DNA of 64,000 bases from Rossellomorea marisflavi (GTDB lineage Bacteria; Bacillota; Bacilli; Bacillales; Bacillaceae_B). Below, piece after piece: positions 33,797-41,943 of the stretch; the first letter of the stretch is position 1; every line of letters starts with the position of its first letter. The notes below the pieces were generated by a model, which did not search any database, was not told the origin of the DNA, and saw nothing but the letters and a program-made list of their open reading frames with translations. A program made the translations under genes and the position numbers. The DNA is taken from contig NZ_CP081870.1 of the NCBI RefSeq assembly GCF_022170785.1, positions 4,030,001-4,094,000 on the forward strand. Direction: 5' to 3'.

Positions 33797-35302
33797 ATGA
33801 ATTTTCAGCACCCGGAACCTTATTGGAGGAAGGACACTCACCTCCAGTCGTATCCGAAGCTTGACCGGAACCTGAAAGTGGATGCGGTCGTGGTCGGTGG
33901 TGGCATCGCCGGAATCACCACTGCTTATTTCCTTGCCAAAGGCGGAAAGAAGGTCGCACTGATCGAAGCAGACCGAGTATTGAATGGGACAACCGGCCAC
34001 ACGACAGCCAAGATCACCGCGCAGCATGGACTGATATACGATGAACTGATACAACATTTTGGTACAGAATACGCAAGGCACTATTATGAATCAAACATGA
34101 AGGCATTGGACTGGATCAAAGAGACAGGGAAAGGACTCGACTGCGATCTCAGAGAACAGGATGCCTATGTCTATGCCGAAACGAATGAATATCTTCAAAA
34201 GGTACAAAAAGAATACGAAGCGTATCTCGAACTTGGAATCGACGGAGAACTGGTGGAAACCATCCCCCTCGATATTCCCATCAAGCAGGCCATCATGATG
34301 AAAAAGCAAGCCGAATTTAACCCTTTGAAATTCTTCAAGCATCTTGTAGAATCCTTTATAGGCCTTGGCGGTCAAGTATTCGAACAAACCCCTGCCGAGA
34401 CCATTGAAGACGACACGATAACAAAGGTCATGACGGCGAACGGCTACCATCTTGAATGTGAGAAGATTGCAATCTGCACCCACTTCCCTTTCTTTGATGG
34501 AATGGGGCTATACTTCACCAAGATGTATGCAGAGCGTTCCTATATCATCGGAATCAAATCGGAGAAAAAGTTCCCTGGTGGCATGTATATCAATGCAGAG
34601 GATCCTTCTCGATCCTTCCGCTCGGTCGTCCAAGAAGGTGGAGAACTGATCCTCATCGGAGGAGAGAACCATAAAGCCGGGCAGGGCAAAGACACCCGGG
34701 AACACTATGAAGCTTTGGAGAAATGCGGACAATCCGTTTTCGGGGATACGGAAACCCTTCACAGGTGGTCGGCCCAGGACTTGATTTCAGTTGATAAAGT
34801 TCCTTATATCGGGACTCTCTCGCCAAAGCACCCAACCATATTCGTAGCCACAGGCTTCAAAAAATGGGGGATGACGACCGGGACCTTATCGGGAATGATC
34901 CTGTCCGATTTGATACTCGGGAATCATAATATTTACGCCGACCTCTACGCCCCTTCACGATTTGTCGCCGATCCAAGCATCAAACATTTCATCTCGCAGA
35001 ATGCCGATGTGGCCAAGCATCTTGTAAAAGGTAAACTGCAGATTCCATTTAAGTCTTCAGGGGATTTGAAGAGCGGAGAAGGAGGTGTGGTCTGGCATGA
35101 AGGGAAGAAATGCGGCGGATATCGTGACAACGACGGCAAACTCCATCTCGTAGATAACACCTGTACCCATTTAGGCTGCGAGACCGCATGGAACCATGGT
35201 GATCTGACATGGGATTGCCCTTGTCACGGATCGCGTTTTTCTCCTGAAGGTACAGTCATTGAAGGACCAGCCCAAAAGCCGCTTCCATCGATTGATGAAT
35301 AA
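33797..35302 (+). CDS. FAD-dependent oxidoreductase with C-terminal Rieske domain
   Basis: A 501-residue fusion. Residues about 30-380 are a DAO-type FAD oxidoreductase with GGGIAGITTAYFLAKGG (about 36-52) as the dinucleotide motif and the FVATGFKKWGMTTG block near residue 355. The C-terminal 85 residues are a Rieske [2Fe-2S] domain with ligands Cys456 and His458 (CTH) and Cys474 and His477 (CPCH). Relatives are found in many bacilli; the substrate is unknown. GGAGCGTGA precedes ATG 33797. It is monocistronic. Confidence 0.88.
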   Translation: MNFQHPEPYWRKDTHLQSYPKLDRNLKVDAVVVGGGIAGITTAYFLAKGGKKVALIEADRVLNGTTGHTTAKITAQHGLIYDELIQHFGTEYARHYYESNMKALDWIKETGKGLDCDLREQDAYVYAETNEYLQKVQKEYEAYLELGIDGELVETIPLDIPIKQAIMMKKQAEFNPLKFFKHLVESFIGLGGQVFEQTPAETIEDDTITKVMTANGYHLECEKIAICTHFPFFDGMGLYFTKMYAERSYIIGIKSEKKFPGGMYINAEDPSRSFRSVVQEGGELILIGGENHKAGQGKDTREHYEALEKCGQSVFGDTETLHRWSAQDLISVDKVPYIGTLSPKHPTIFVATGFKKWGMTTGTLSGMILSDLILGNHNIYADLYAPSRFVADPSIKHFISQNADVAKHLVKGKLQIPFKSSGDLKSGEGGVVWHEGKKCGGYRDNDGKLHLVDNTCTHLGCETAWNHGDLTWDCPCHGSRFSPEGTVIEGPAQKPLPSIDE

Positions 35303-35419
35303 TCTATGACCCGGGAAATATTTATCGCAGGATATGACAAAAACAATTGAAAGAGATTGGGACAAAACAAAAATGGTCATGACGAACAATATCAGTATGG
35401 CTTCTTTGTACCGCTCATG

Positions 35420-35532
35420 ATTTCCGTGCAAGACTGCGCGCGGGTAGCCCGTGAGCCTCCTCGGCACGCCTGCGGGGTCTCACATCCGCTACTCTTCCCG
35501 CAGGAGTCTTCGTCTTGCACTCCAATCAACCG
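35420..35532 (-). repeat. Palindromic intergenic repeat, copy G
   Basis: Same family as copies A, H and I. Blocks on the plus strand are CGTGAGCCTCCTCGG, CTGCGGGGTCTCAC and TTCCCGCAGGAGTCTTCG. The outer arms differ: GTGCAAGACTGCGC here pairs with GTCTTGCAC, so both arms changed together. Confidence 0.78.
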
Positions 35533-35571
35533 CTAGGAACAAGTAAATCGTAATGGTCATGAAACAAATCG

Positions 35572-35609
35572 AAAACCCGAGCTATCCCAGGCAAGATAGT
35601 TCGGGTTTT
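35572..35609 (-). terminator. Terminator-like hairpin before the msrAB end
   Basis: AAAACCCGAGCTATC pairs with GATAGTTCGGGTTTT. It can terminate msrAB on the minus strand and the Rieske gene on the plus strand. Confidence 0.7.
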
Positions 35610-35642
35610 ACTATGACTAAAACACTCTTGTCCCAGCCTCTT

Positions 35643-36581
35643 TCAATTAAATAAGATTTTGAAATCCCCATACCCTTCTTCCTCAAGCAAATCTTTCGGG
35701 ATGAACCGGAGAGCTGCTGAATTGATGCAGTACCTCAACCCGTCAGGTCCTGGTCCGTCGGTGAACACGTGCCCAAGATGGGAGTCGGCTTCCCTGCTGC
35801 GGACTTCCATACGTGTCGAACGATGACCGAGGTCATATCGTTCCGTGACACTCGCCTTCATGACAGGTTTTGTAAAGCTCGGCCATCCGCATCCACTGTC
35901 ATACTGATCCCTCGAGGTGAACAAAGGCTCCCCGGAGACGATATCGACATAGATGCCCTCTTCCTTATTAGCCCAGTACTCATTTTCATAAGGAGGTTCC
36001 GTCCCATTTTCCTGGGTGACACGGTATTGTATGGGAGTGAGCGTTTCTTTCAGATAAGAACGGTCTTCCGGCCAATGTTCCTTTATAAACGCGTCCCTTC
36101 CAGACCCCCTTTTATAAAGGGCATAGCGGAACATATTTTTTTTATAGAAATCCTGGTGGTACTCCTCCGCTTTGTGAAATACAGCAGCAGGAAGGATCTC
36201 TGTTGCAATCGGCTTTGCAAATTTCCCGGTGTGTTGAAGCTCTTCACGCGATTTCACCGCCGCGATCCGCTGTTCCTCGGAGTGATAAAAGATTACCGTT
36301 CGATAGGGTGTACCCCGATCATTGAACTGCCCTTCAGCATCTGTGGGATCGATCTGCTTCCAATACACATCCAGAAGCCGTTCGTATGAGAAAAGTGAGG
36401 GATCAAAGAGGATTTCGACCGCCTCCACATGTCCGCTTTCACCGCTCACGACTTCTTTATAGGACGGTGAATCACCTTCTCCTCCGATATAACCCGAAGT
36501 AACGGATTCGATCCCTTCTAATTGATCAAAAGGCTCGACCATGCACCAGAAGCATCCTCCTGCAAATGTTGCTTTTTCCAC
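35643..36581 (-). CDS. msrAB: Fused methionine sulfoxide reductase MsrA-MsrB
   Basis: A 312-residue two-domain repair enzyme that reduces both S- and R-methionine sulfoxide. MsrA comes first, with catalytic Cys10 in [13 protein letters not shown]. MsrB follows (about 170-312), with [10 protein letters not shown] and [14 protein letters not shown], and the catalytic Cys in [13 protein letters not shown]. The start is taken as GTG 36581, which fits the family start ([12 protein letters not shown]) and lies nine bases after the CHY gene stop with GGGTAGGG in front. The longer open frame upstream overlaps that gene and has no support. Confidence 0.92.
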   Translation of the reverse strand: MEKATFAGGCFWCMVEPFDQLEGIESVTSGYIGGEGDSPSYKEVVSGESGHVEAVEILFDPSLFSYERLLDVYWKQIDPTDAEGQFNDRGTPYRTVIFYHSEEQRIAAVKSREELQHTGKFAKPIATEILPAAVFHKAEEYHQDFYKKNMFRYALYKRGSGRDAFIKEHWPEDRSYLKETLTPIQYRVTQENGTEPPYENEYWANKEEGIYVDIVSGEPLFTSRDQYDSGCGWPSFTKPVMKASVTERYDLGHRSTRMEVRSREADSHLGHVFTDGPGPDGLRYCINSAALRFIPKDLLEEEGYGDFKILFN

Positions 36582-36589
36582 CGGAATCC

Positions 36590-36913
36590 CTACCCTTCGA
36601 AGTATAAATGATAATGATTGCTGCAGCCCGGATTGAATGAAGCATGACAATGAGGGCAGGAGGACTGACAGTTCATATACTGCAGAATGCTCAATTCCGA
36701 TCGACACTTCCCACAAAGGACGGCCTTCTCGTTCCACTCTTCACGTCCCCATAATACGGGCTCATGGTCAGCTACTTCATCATGGCATTTGTGACATGGA
36801 TAATAGGTGTCACAGCATTTGAATTTAATAGCGATAATATCCTTTTCTGTATGGTAATGATCGCATCTTGTTTCTTCATCGACGCTTATGCCTTTAATCG
36901 CACGCATGGACAT
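36590..36913 (-). CDS. CHY zinc-finger protein
   Basis: A 107-residue zinc protein. The ligands follow the CHY pattern: [30 protein letters not shown], then [10 protein letters not shown] and [20 protein letters not shown]. The start is chosen as ATG 36913, seven bases after GGGGG; ATG 36919 and 36907 are close alternatives. Small bacterial CHY proteins have no known function, but this one is translationally coupled to msrAB, hinting at redox or metal stress. Confidence 0.85.
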   Translation of the reverse strand: MSMRAIKGISVDEETRCDHYHTEKDIIAIKFKCCDTYYPCHKCHDEVADHEPVLWGREEWNEKAVLCGKCRSELSILQYMNCQSSCPHCHASFNPGCSNHYHLYFEG

Positions 36914-36987
36914 ATTCATCCCCCGTTCAGATTCGTCATTCTCTTCCCCCATACTATACAATATTCTTAAAGAAGGAGGGAAACAAA

Positions 36988-37593
36988 ATGAAAATCATCG
37001 TCTTCGGCGCAACGGGTGCCACTGGAAAAGAAGTGGTGAAGCAGGCAAAGGAACGGGGATTGGATGTGACAGTATTTGTGCGGGATCCCGCCAAACTTCC
37101 TGACCATTCACCCTTCATCCAGGGAGATGCCACAGATAGACAGGCTGTCCATGAAGCGCTGCAGGGGCAAGATGCGGTCATCTCTTGCCTAGGGGCCTCT
37201 GGGCTCGGAAAGACCACCCAGCTTAGCACCATGACGGGTCATATCCTCTCTGGTATGCAGCTTCAAGGAGCGAGATCCATCCATTATGTCGCCTCTGCCG
37301 GCATTGACCATGAAATAACAGGGTTCCAAGGTAAGTTGGCCCAATTCATTCTACGGAACGTGCTGAAGGATCACCGAGAAGCCGTTTCCCTAATCAAGGA
37401 TAGTGGATTTCGCTATACCATCGCCCGTCCCATGCAATTGATCAACGGGCCCTTCACAGGGGAATACCGCACCCACCCCGCCTCCATACCCGAAGGCGGA
37501 AAGAAAATATCCAGGGCGGACGTTGCCCATTTCTTGCTGGAAAGCCTCGACCACGATGCGTATGCCAACGCATCCATCGGCCTCTCCTACTGA
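36988..37593 (+). CDS. NAD(P)-binding SDR a5-type protein (YwnB-like)
   Basis: A 201-residue atypical SDR. The nucleotide motif FGATGATGKEVVKQA is at 6-20. The YVASAGIDHE segment near residue 100 and YTIARPMQLINGP near 150 match the NmrA/flavin-reductase-like group such as B. subtilis YwnB. The catalytic tyrosine is absent, as in this group. It could be a biliverdin- or flavin-reductase-like enzyme or a redox sensor. AAGGAGGG precedes ATG 36988. It is divergent from the CHY-msrAB operon. Confidence 0.8.
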   Translation: MKIIVFGATGATGKEVVKQAKERGLDVTVFVRDPAKLPDHSPFIQGDATDRQAVHEALQGQDAVISCLGASGLGKTTQLSTMTGHILSGMQLQGARSIHYVASAGIDHEITGFQGKLAQFILRNVLKDHREAVSLIKDSGFRYTIARPMQLINGPFTGEYRTHPASIPEGGKKISRADVAHFLLESLDHDAYANASIGLSY

Positions 37594-37694
37594 AGGATTT
37601 TCCGGGTGAACCCCGGAAGTCCTCCCACCTACCCTCATTCCTTACAGTGCATTTCCCTTCGTGAAAGCAAAAGGTTTTCAGAGAGGTTTGTTTT

Positions 37695-39092
37695 GTGGTA
37701 TATTACTTCGAGTGTCTAAACAAAATCAACTACGGAGGTGGTCTTATCAAGACTGAACAACCGACCAAGACCGCTCCTTCTTACACAAAGACGGTTGCAT
37801 TCCTCAGCCTGACCATATGGCTGGTCGTCATGAACACCACCATGTTCAATGTCGCACTTCCGAATATCCTGCATGAGTTTTCCCTGAAACCTTCAGAGGG
37901 TGCGTGGATCGTATCGGGCTATTCCATCGTCTTGGCGATCGGGACGATTACGTATACGCGTCTGTCTGACTATCTTCCGATCAGACGCTTGATCATCATC
38001 GGGATCATTGTGTTCGGATTGGGCTCCCTTTCAGGATTCTTTGCCAATTCGTTCATATGGTTGCTGCTATCCCGCTTGTTCCAGGCAGCCGGAGCCGCAG
38101 CCATTCCAGGCTTGTCCATGGTCTTTGCCAGCAGATTCATTCCAATGGCCGTGCGTGGACGTGCCCTGGCCATGATTGCTTCGGCATCTTCCCTCGGATT
38201 CGGACTGGGGCCTGTAGTAGGAGGAGTCATCACCGATTATCTTAACTGGAATTATCTTTTCCTGGTTACACTCCTCGTGATTGTCATGATTCCGGTCCTT
38301 TATAAGATGTTGCCAGCCGAAACAATCCGGAAAGGTGCATTCGACATTTGGGGAGCCATCATGACGGGAGTGGGTGTCACATTCTTCCTCCTCTTCATTT
38401 CCGGATTCAACTGGATCCATCTCGCCGTCGCACTAGTATTCTTTGCGGCCCTGTGGATCAGGATCCATAAAGTCGAACTTCCTTTCATCCAGCCAAAATT
38501 GATCCGGGATAAAGGATACAGGAAGATCTTATACATGAGCTATATGGGGTTCGTGACGCATTTTGCCATCCTGCTCGTCATGCCCCTGATGCTTAAAAGC
38601 ATTTTCGATAAAAATCCGACCACCATGGGACTGATCATCTTCCCTGGTGCCATGCTCTCGGCAGTTGCTGCCATCTATGTGGGCAGACTGATCGACAAGT
38701 ACGGGAACATGCGGGTGATGGTGATGGCCCACTGCCTTCTCCTCATTTCGACCATCCTGTTCTTCTTCCTGTCACCGATCAACGAATACATGATCATGCT
38801 CGCCTATATGTTCACGAGCTTCGGGTTCTCCAGTCTCTCTTCGAGTACCACAAACGAAGTCTCCCGCGTGGTGAACAGGGATCTTGTCGGATCCGGAATG
38901 GGTATGAAACAGCTCCTCCACTACGTCGGCAGTGCTTCCGGTTCGGTCATTGGAGGCCTGATCGTAGAAATGGGCGGAGTGAATTATGGTGTCGATGCGT
39001 TCAGGAATACGTTCCTTGTCCTCATCATCGCCATGAGCCTATCCTTCCTGATCCTCATGTTCTATCATCGTCAATTAAAGAAAGCCGTTTGA
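37695..39092 (+). CDS. MFS multidrug-type transporter
   Basis: A major-facilitator exporter of about 450 residues with 12-14 helices. Family marks are WLVVMNTTMFNVALPNIL in the first helix, GYSIVLAIGTITYTRLSDYL with the loop 2-3 motif, and GLGPVVGGVITDYL for motif C of drug-proton antiporters. The start is unclear. GTG 37695 has only GAGAGG. A far better ribosome site, GGAGGTG at 37734-37740, is followed after a normal gap by in-frame ATC at 37746, giving a natural-looking N-terminus (x-KTEQPTK). The substrate is unknown. Confidence 0.85.
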   Translation: MVYYFECLNKINYGGGLIKTEQPTKTAPSYTKTVAFLSLTIWLVVMNTTMFNVALPNILHEFSLKPSEGAWIVSGYSIVLAIGTITYTRLSDYLPIRRLIIIGIIVFGLGSLSGFFANSFIWLLLSRLFQAAGAAAIPGLSMVFASRFIPMAVRGRALAMIASASSLGFGLGPVVGGVITDYLNWNYLFLVTLLVIVMIPVLYKMLPAETIRKGAFDIWGAIMTGVGVTFFLLFISGFNWIHLAVALVFFAALWIRIHKVELPFIQPKLIRDKGYRKILYMSYMGFVTHFAILLVMPLMLKSIFDKNPTTMGLIIFPGAMLSAVAAIYVGRLIDKYGNMRVMVMAHCLLLISTILFFFLSPINEYMIMLAYMFTSFGFSSLSSSTTNEVSRVVNRDLVGSGMGMKQLLHYVGSASGSVIGGLIVEMGGVNYGVDAFRNTFLVLIIAMSLSFLILMFYHRQLKKAV

Positions 39093-39095
39093 TCT

Positions 39096-39131
39096 ACAAA
39101 GCCCTGCGCCTACAAGCGCAGGGCTTTGTTT
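39096..39131 (+). terminator. Terminator after the MFS gene
   Basis: AAAGCCCTGCGC and GCGCAGGGCTTT are perfect arms around CTACAA. Confidence 0.88.
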
Positions 39132-39235
39132 CTATCGGTAAAGCACGTATTGAATAAAATGACAAAGCCCGGATTCCCTTCTTACCTTTGTGGGTATAGT
39201 AGGAAGGACATTATATATAGAATAGGGGAGTCCAT

Positions 39236-40705
39236 TTGAAAAAACGCTCGTGGTACAAAAAGAAACGATGGGTGATCGGTCTTGCGGTTGTCATCCTTAT
39301 ATCATCCATCATGTTTTATCAGCGCACCAAGCCTCTGCCTGACGGTGTTTCATATGCAGGCGATATCCATTCCATTCCCGAAGAAGATGTCGAGTTCATC
39401 TATGACCTCACCTATCAAAAGGATGGAAAGGAAGAATACGATCATTCCATATTTGACGAAGTCAACAAAACCGTTAGTGAAGCAGAAGATTTCCTCATAC
39501 TCGATCTATTCCTCTTCAACGGCTACACGAAAAACGACCGGAATTACCCTAAGATAAGCGAAGAGCTATCAAAGACGATCCAGGAACGCATGAAAGAAAA
39601 ACCCGATCTCAAAGTCGTCTTCATCAGCGATGATGTCAATACCACATACGGTTCCCATACGGCCGATCAGCTCGAACCTTTGAAAGAGCTCGGTGCCGAA
39701 GTGATCTTCACTGATTTGGATCGACTCCGGGACCCGAATCTCCTGTATTCAGGCGTGTGGAGAGCCGGGATTCAATGGTTCGGACAAAAAGGAAATGGGT
39801 GGTTACCGAATCCCATGGCCCCATCTGCTCCTGAAGTAACGGCGCGATCGTACCTCAAACTGCTGAACGTGAAAGCGAATCACCGAAAAGTGGTGATCAG
39901 CGAGAAGGAAGGCATGGTCCTCAGCGCCAATCCTCACAACGCCAGCGGATTCCATTCCAATATCGCCTTCAGGGTGAAAGGGGACATCCTCAAAGATATG
40001 ATCAAGGCCGAAAAAGCCGTCGCCGCTTTCTCTGGGGGAGATATGAAGGCGTTCCCTTCTGATATGGAAGTGGATAACCTTATAACCCCGTCACAATCAT
40101 CGGGAGGAAAAGAAGTAAAAGCCCAGATCCTTACAGAGAGAAAGGTCCAGACCAATGTCGTGAAGGCACTCGATAAGGCGAAGGAAGGAGACGAGGTCTG
40201 GATCGGCATGTTCTATCTAGCAGATCGTGACATCATCGATGCCATCGAAAACGCAGCAGATCGAAAGGTGGACGTGCGCATCGTCCTGGACCCGAACCAG
40301 AATGCGTTTGGACAGGAGAAAATCGGATTGCCAAACCTCCCCGTCGCATCAGAACTGAACAAGTTGGATAACGAGCATATCACCATCCGCTGGTACAATA
40401 CCAACAAAGAGCAATATCACACCAAGTTCATTTATGTAAAAGGAAAAGACAGCTCGACCGTCATTGGAGGCTCAAGCAACTATACGTCAAGAAACCTAGA
40501 TGACTATAATCTTGAAGAAAACATTCTTTTCACAGGAGCCACGAACAGCCGTCTTATGACAGATGTGGATGACTACTTCCAGCGCATCTGGAATAACGAA
40601 AACGGAACGTATACCGTCGAGTACAAGAAATATCAAGATAAATTACCAATCTTCAAATACATCATGTACGTCCTTCAAAAAGTATTCCAAGTCACCACGT
40701 ATTAG
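39236..40705 (+). CDS. Phospholipase D-like membrane-anchored protein
   Basis: A 489-residue protein. One N-terminal helix (about 12-27) anchors it, followed by two PLD-like halves. The HKD-type motifs are NHRKVVISEKEG and QYHTKFIYVKGKDSS, each followed by the usual Ser-rich strand (VLSANPHNASG, VIGGSSNYTSRN). In both, the His-x-Lys is kept but the aspartate position is replaced or shifted (Glu, Lys). It is related to cardiolipin synthases; the substrate is uncertain. The start is TTG 39236 after GGGGAG. Confidence 0.82.
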   Translation: MKKRSWYKKKRWVIGLAVVILISSIMFYQRTKPLPDGVSYAGDIHSIPEEDVEFIYDLTYQKDGKEEYDHSIFDEVNKTVSEAEDFLILDLFLFNGYTKNDRNYPKISEELSKTIQERMKEKPDLKVVFISDDVNTTYGSHTADQLEPLKELGAEVIFTDLDRLRDPNLLYSGVWRAGIQWFGQKGNGWLPNPMAPSAPEVTARSYLKLLNVKANHRKVVISEKEGMVLSANPHNASGFHSNIAFRVKGDILKDMIKAEKAVAAFSGGDMKAFPSDMEVDNLITPSQSSGGKEVKAQILTERKVQTNVVKALDKAKEGDEVWIGMFYLADRDIIDAIENAADRKVDVRIVLDPNQNAFGQEKIGLPNLPVASELNKLDNEHITIRWYNTNKEQYHTKFIYVKGKDSSTVIGGSSNYTSRNLDDYNLEENILFTGATNSRLMTDVDDYFQRIWNNENGTYTVEYKKYQDKLPIFKYIMYVLQKVFQVTTY

Positions 40706-40706
40706 G

Positions 40707-40731
40707 GTTTAAACCCTTCTAGATGGGGAAT
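40707..40731 (+). promoter_or_regulatory. SigB general-stress promoter
   Basis: GTTTAA at 40707-40712, 13 bases, then GGGAAT at 40726-40731 matches the SigB consensus. It begins two bases after the stop codon of the preceding gene and 44 bases before the YeaQ-type gene. Confidence 0.78.
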
Positions 40732-40774
40732 ATCTAAAGTAACACCAATAATACATCATAAAGGAGAGACAAAC

Positions 40775-41032
40775 ATGGGACTAATTATTTTCTTGATTGT
40801 CGGAGGCATCATCGGTTGGCTGGCAGGACTAATTCTAGGTAAAAATGTACCAGGCGGAATCATCGGGAACATCATCGCCGGAATCATCGGAGCATGGATC
40901 GGTGGAAAGCTACTTGGAAGCCTTGGACCTGTCGTAGGAGGAATGGCTATCATTCCGGCATTGTTGGGAGCCATCATCTTCGTATTTATTTTGAGCATCA
41001 TCTTACGCTCCACTAGAAGAGCAGCACACTAA
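40775..41032 (+). CDS. GlsB/YeaQ/YmgE stress-response membrane protein
   Basis: An 85-residue protein with three glycine-rich membrane helices. The segment GGIIGWLAGLILGKNVPGGI followed by GNIIAGIIGAWIGGKLLGSLG is the transglycosylase-associated protein pattern, a historic name without proven enzymatic function. A strong SigB promoter lies upstream and a terminator downstream, so it is a single-gene stress unit. RBS AAAGGAGAG precedes ATG 40775. Confidence 0.9.
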   Translation: MGLIIFLIVGGIIGWLAGLILGKNVPGGIIGNIIAGIIGAWIGGKLLGSLGPVVGGMAIIPALLGAIIFVFILSIILRSTRRAAH

Positions 41033-41056
41033 TAAAGGGGTTTAAATCCCTGAGCA

Positions 41057-41093
41057 AAACGCGGTCAGAGAATATTCTGATCGCGTTTTTTTT
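41057..41093 (+). terminator. Terminator after the YeaQ-type gene
   Basis: ACGCGGTCAGA and TCTGATCGCGT pair around GAATAT, followed by eight T. Confidence 0.9.
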
Positions 41094-41148
41094 GAGTATA
41101 TATCTGATGAGTATAGCTTTCTGGTTTTCATGGGAGGGTATGAAATAT

Positions 41149-41283
41149 GCAGACCGTTCCTTTCCGCTGCAGGGACTTGCTTTCCGCGGGGAGGTAGTCG
41201 AGCCTCCTCAGCTGCGCTTCCGGGGTCTCGAACTTCCCTCCTTTCCCGCAGGAGTCAAGTCCCTTCCACTTCAATCCACTCTA
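41149..41283 (-). repeat. Palindromic intergenic repeat, copy H (tandem unit 1)
   Basis: On the plus strand: CCTTTCCGCTGCAGGGACTT, GCTTTCCGCGGGGAGG, GAGCCTCCTCAGCTGCGC and GGGGTCTCGAACTT, then CCCGCAGGAGTCAAGTCCCT. The arms GGGACTTG and CAAGTCCC pair over the full length. It is followed by a spacer with ATTATTGGTCG and CGTTAGA that is also duplicated after copy I. Confidence 0.85.
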
Positions 41284-41392
41284 TATTATTGGTCGAAGTT
41301 TTCGTTAGATCGTACTCGAATCTTTGACTAATCAGTGCGGATACCAATAAACCACATCTCGCTTCTGTATGTGGGCGAGTAGTGAATAGGAT

Positions 41393-41526
41393 GACCGCTC
41401 CTTTCCGCTGCAGGGACTTGCTTTCCGCGGGGAGGCAGTCGAGCCTCCTCAGCTGCGCTTCCGGGGTCTCGAACTTTCCTCCTTTTCCGCAGGAGTCAAG
41501 TCCCTTCCGCTTCAATCCGCTCTTTA
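41393..41526 (-). repeat. Palindromic intergenic repeat, copy I (tandem unit 2)
   Basis: Nearly identical to copy H over 130 bp. The following spacer (ATTATTGGTCG, CGTTAGA.CGTA, ATCAGT.CG) repeats the copy-H spacer, so the duplicated unit is about 245 bp. A fragment of a third unit (CAGCTTCAATCCGCTC) remains at about 41635. Confidence 0.85.
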
Positions 41527-41755
41527 TTATTGGTCGTTGATATCGTTAGAACGTAATGGAATCTTAGATCAATCAGTACGAAAAACAAAAATCCATCTCG
41601 TTTTTAGATGTGGGGGGTTAAATAAGAGATGACAGCTTCAATCCGCTCTTCGCTTTGGACATGGTTAGCTTGTAAGAGAAGAAATAGAGTGCATCTGCTT
41701 TAATAAAATGGTGATGTCCAGAGAGCTTTCGAAACATAATAAAAAGCAGCCCGGA
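41527..41755. other. Spacer between repeats and the gas-vesicle cluster
   Basis: No supported gene. It contains the copy-I spacer, an ACATCTCG/ATGTGGGG-type hairpin and a fragment of a third repeat. The terminator of the 34-codon gene (AAAGCAGCC/GGGCTGCTTT, minus strand, about 41742-41767) covers its right end. Confidence 0.55.
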
Positions 41756-41860
41756 TCAGGCTGCTTTGGTTTTCTTGGCTTTTCGTTCGTTCATGATCTT
41801 TCTTACTACAGGATACACGACTGGAGCCCATTTAATCACGTTTTTAACGAGTCGTTTCAT
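41756..41860 (-). CDS. 34-residue basic protein behind the gvp cluster
   Basis: A tiny gene: ATG 41860, eight bases after AAGGAGG, encoding a 34-residue peptide (begins [20 protein letters not shown], ends in a Lys-rich KAKKTKAA tail). It has one short hydrophobic-amphipathic helix and a strong positive charge. A terminator stem (AAAGCAGCC/GGGCTGCTTT plus T-run) overlaps its stop. It lies 83 bases after gvpU on the same strand, with a hairpin between, so it may be the last cistron of the gas-vesicle operon or an independent small gene. No family recognised. Confidence 0.62.
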   Translation of the reverse strand: MKRLVKNVIKWAPVVYPVVRKIMNERKAKKTKAA

Positions 41861-41898
41861 TCATGTAACCTCCTTTATACTTACCATTTACCCGCATT

Positions 41899-41937
41899 GG
41901 GTATGGAGGAAACCTGTATAAAAAACCTTCCATACCC
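41899..41937 (-). terminator. Hairpin between gvpU and the 34-codon gene
   Basis: GGGTATGGAGG and CCTTCCATACCC form an 8-9 bp stem with a long loop. No T-run follows on the minus strand, so it may be a weak terminator or an mRNA end-stabilising structure. Confidence 0.45.
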
Positions 41938-41943
41938 TGGGTT

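Larger units (their letters stand above)
35345..35648. mobile_element. Inverted-repeat-bounded element of about 304 bp
   Basis: AATTGAAAGAGATTGGGACA at 35345-35364 and TGTCCCAGCCTCTTTCAATT at 35629-35648 are inverted repeats identical at 18 of 20 positions. The GAGGCTGGGACAA motif recurs between genes in many Firmicutes. Between the arms are an inner TGGTCATGA motif near each end, a palindromic repeat copy and a terminator-like hairpin. No gene lies inside. It sits between convergent genes, and its right arm contains the msrAB stop codon. It could be a MITE-like element or simply a long shared terminator. Confidence 0.5.

Noticed and set aside
36582-36737. Extra 52 residues at the start of MsrAB
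   Set aside because: They overlap the CHY gene in another frame and have no family similarity; GTG 36581 fits the MsrA N-terminus.
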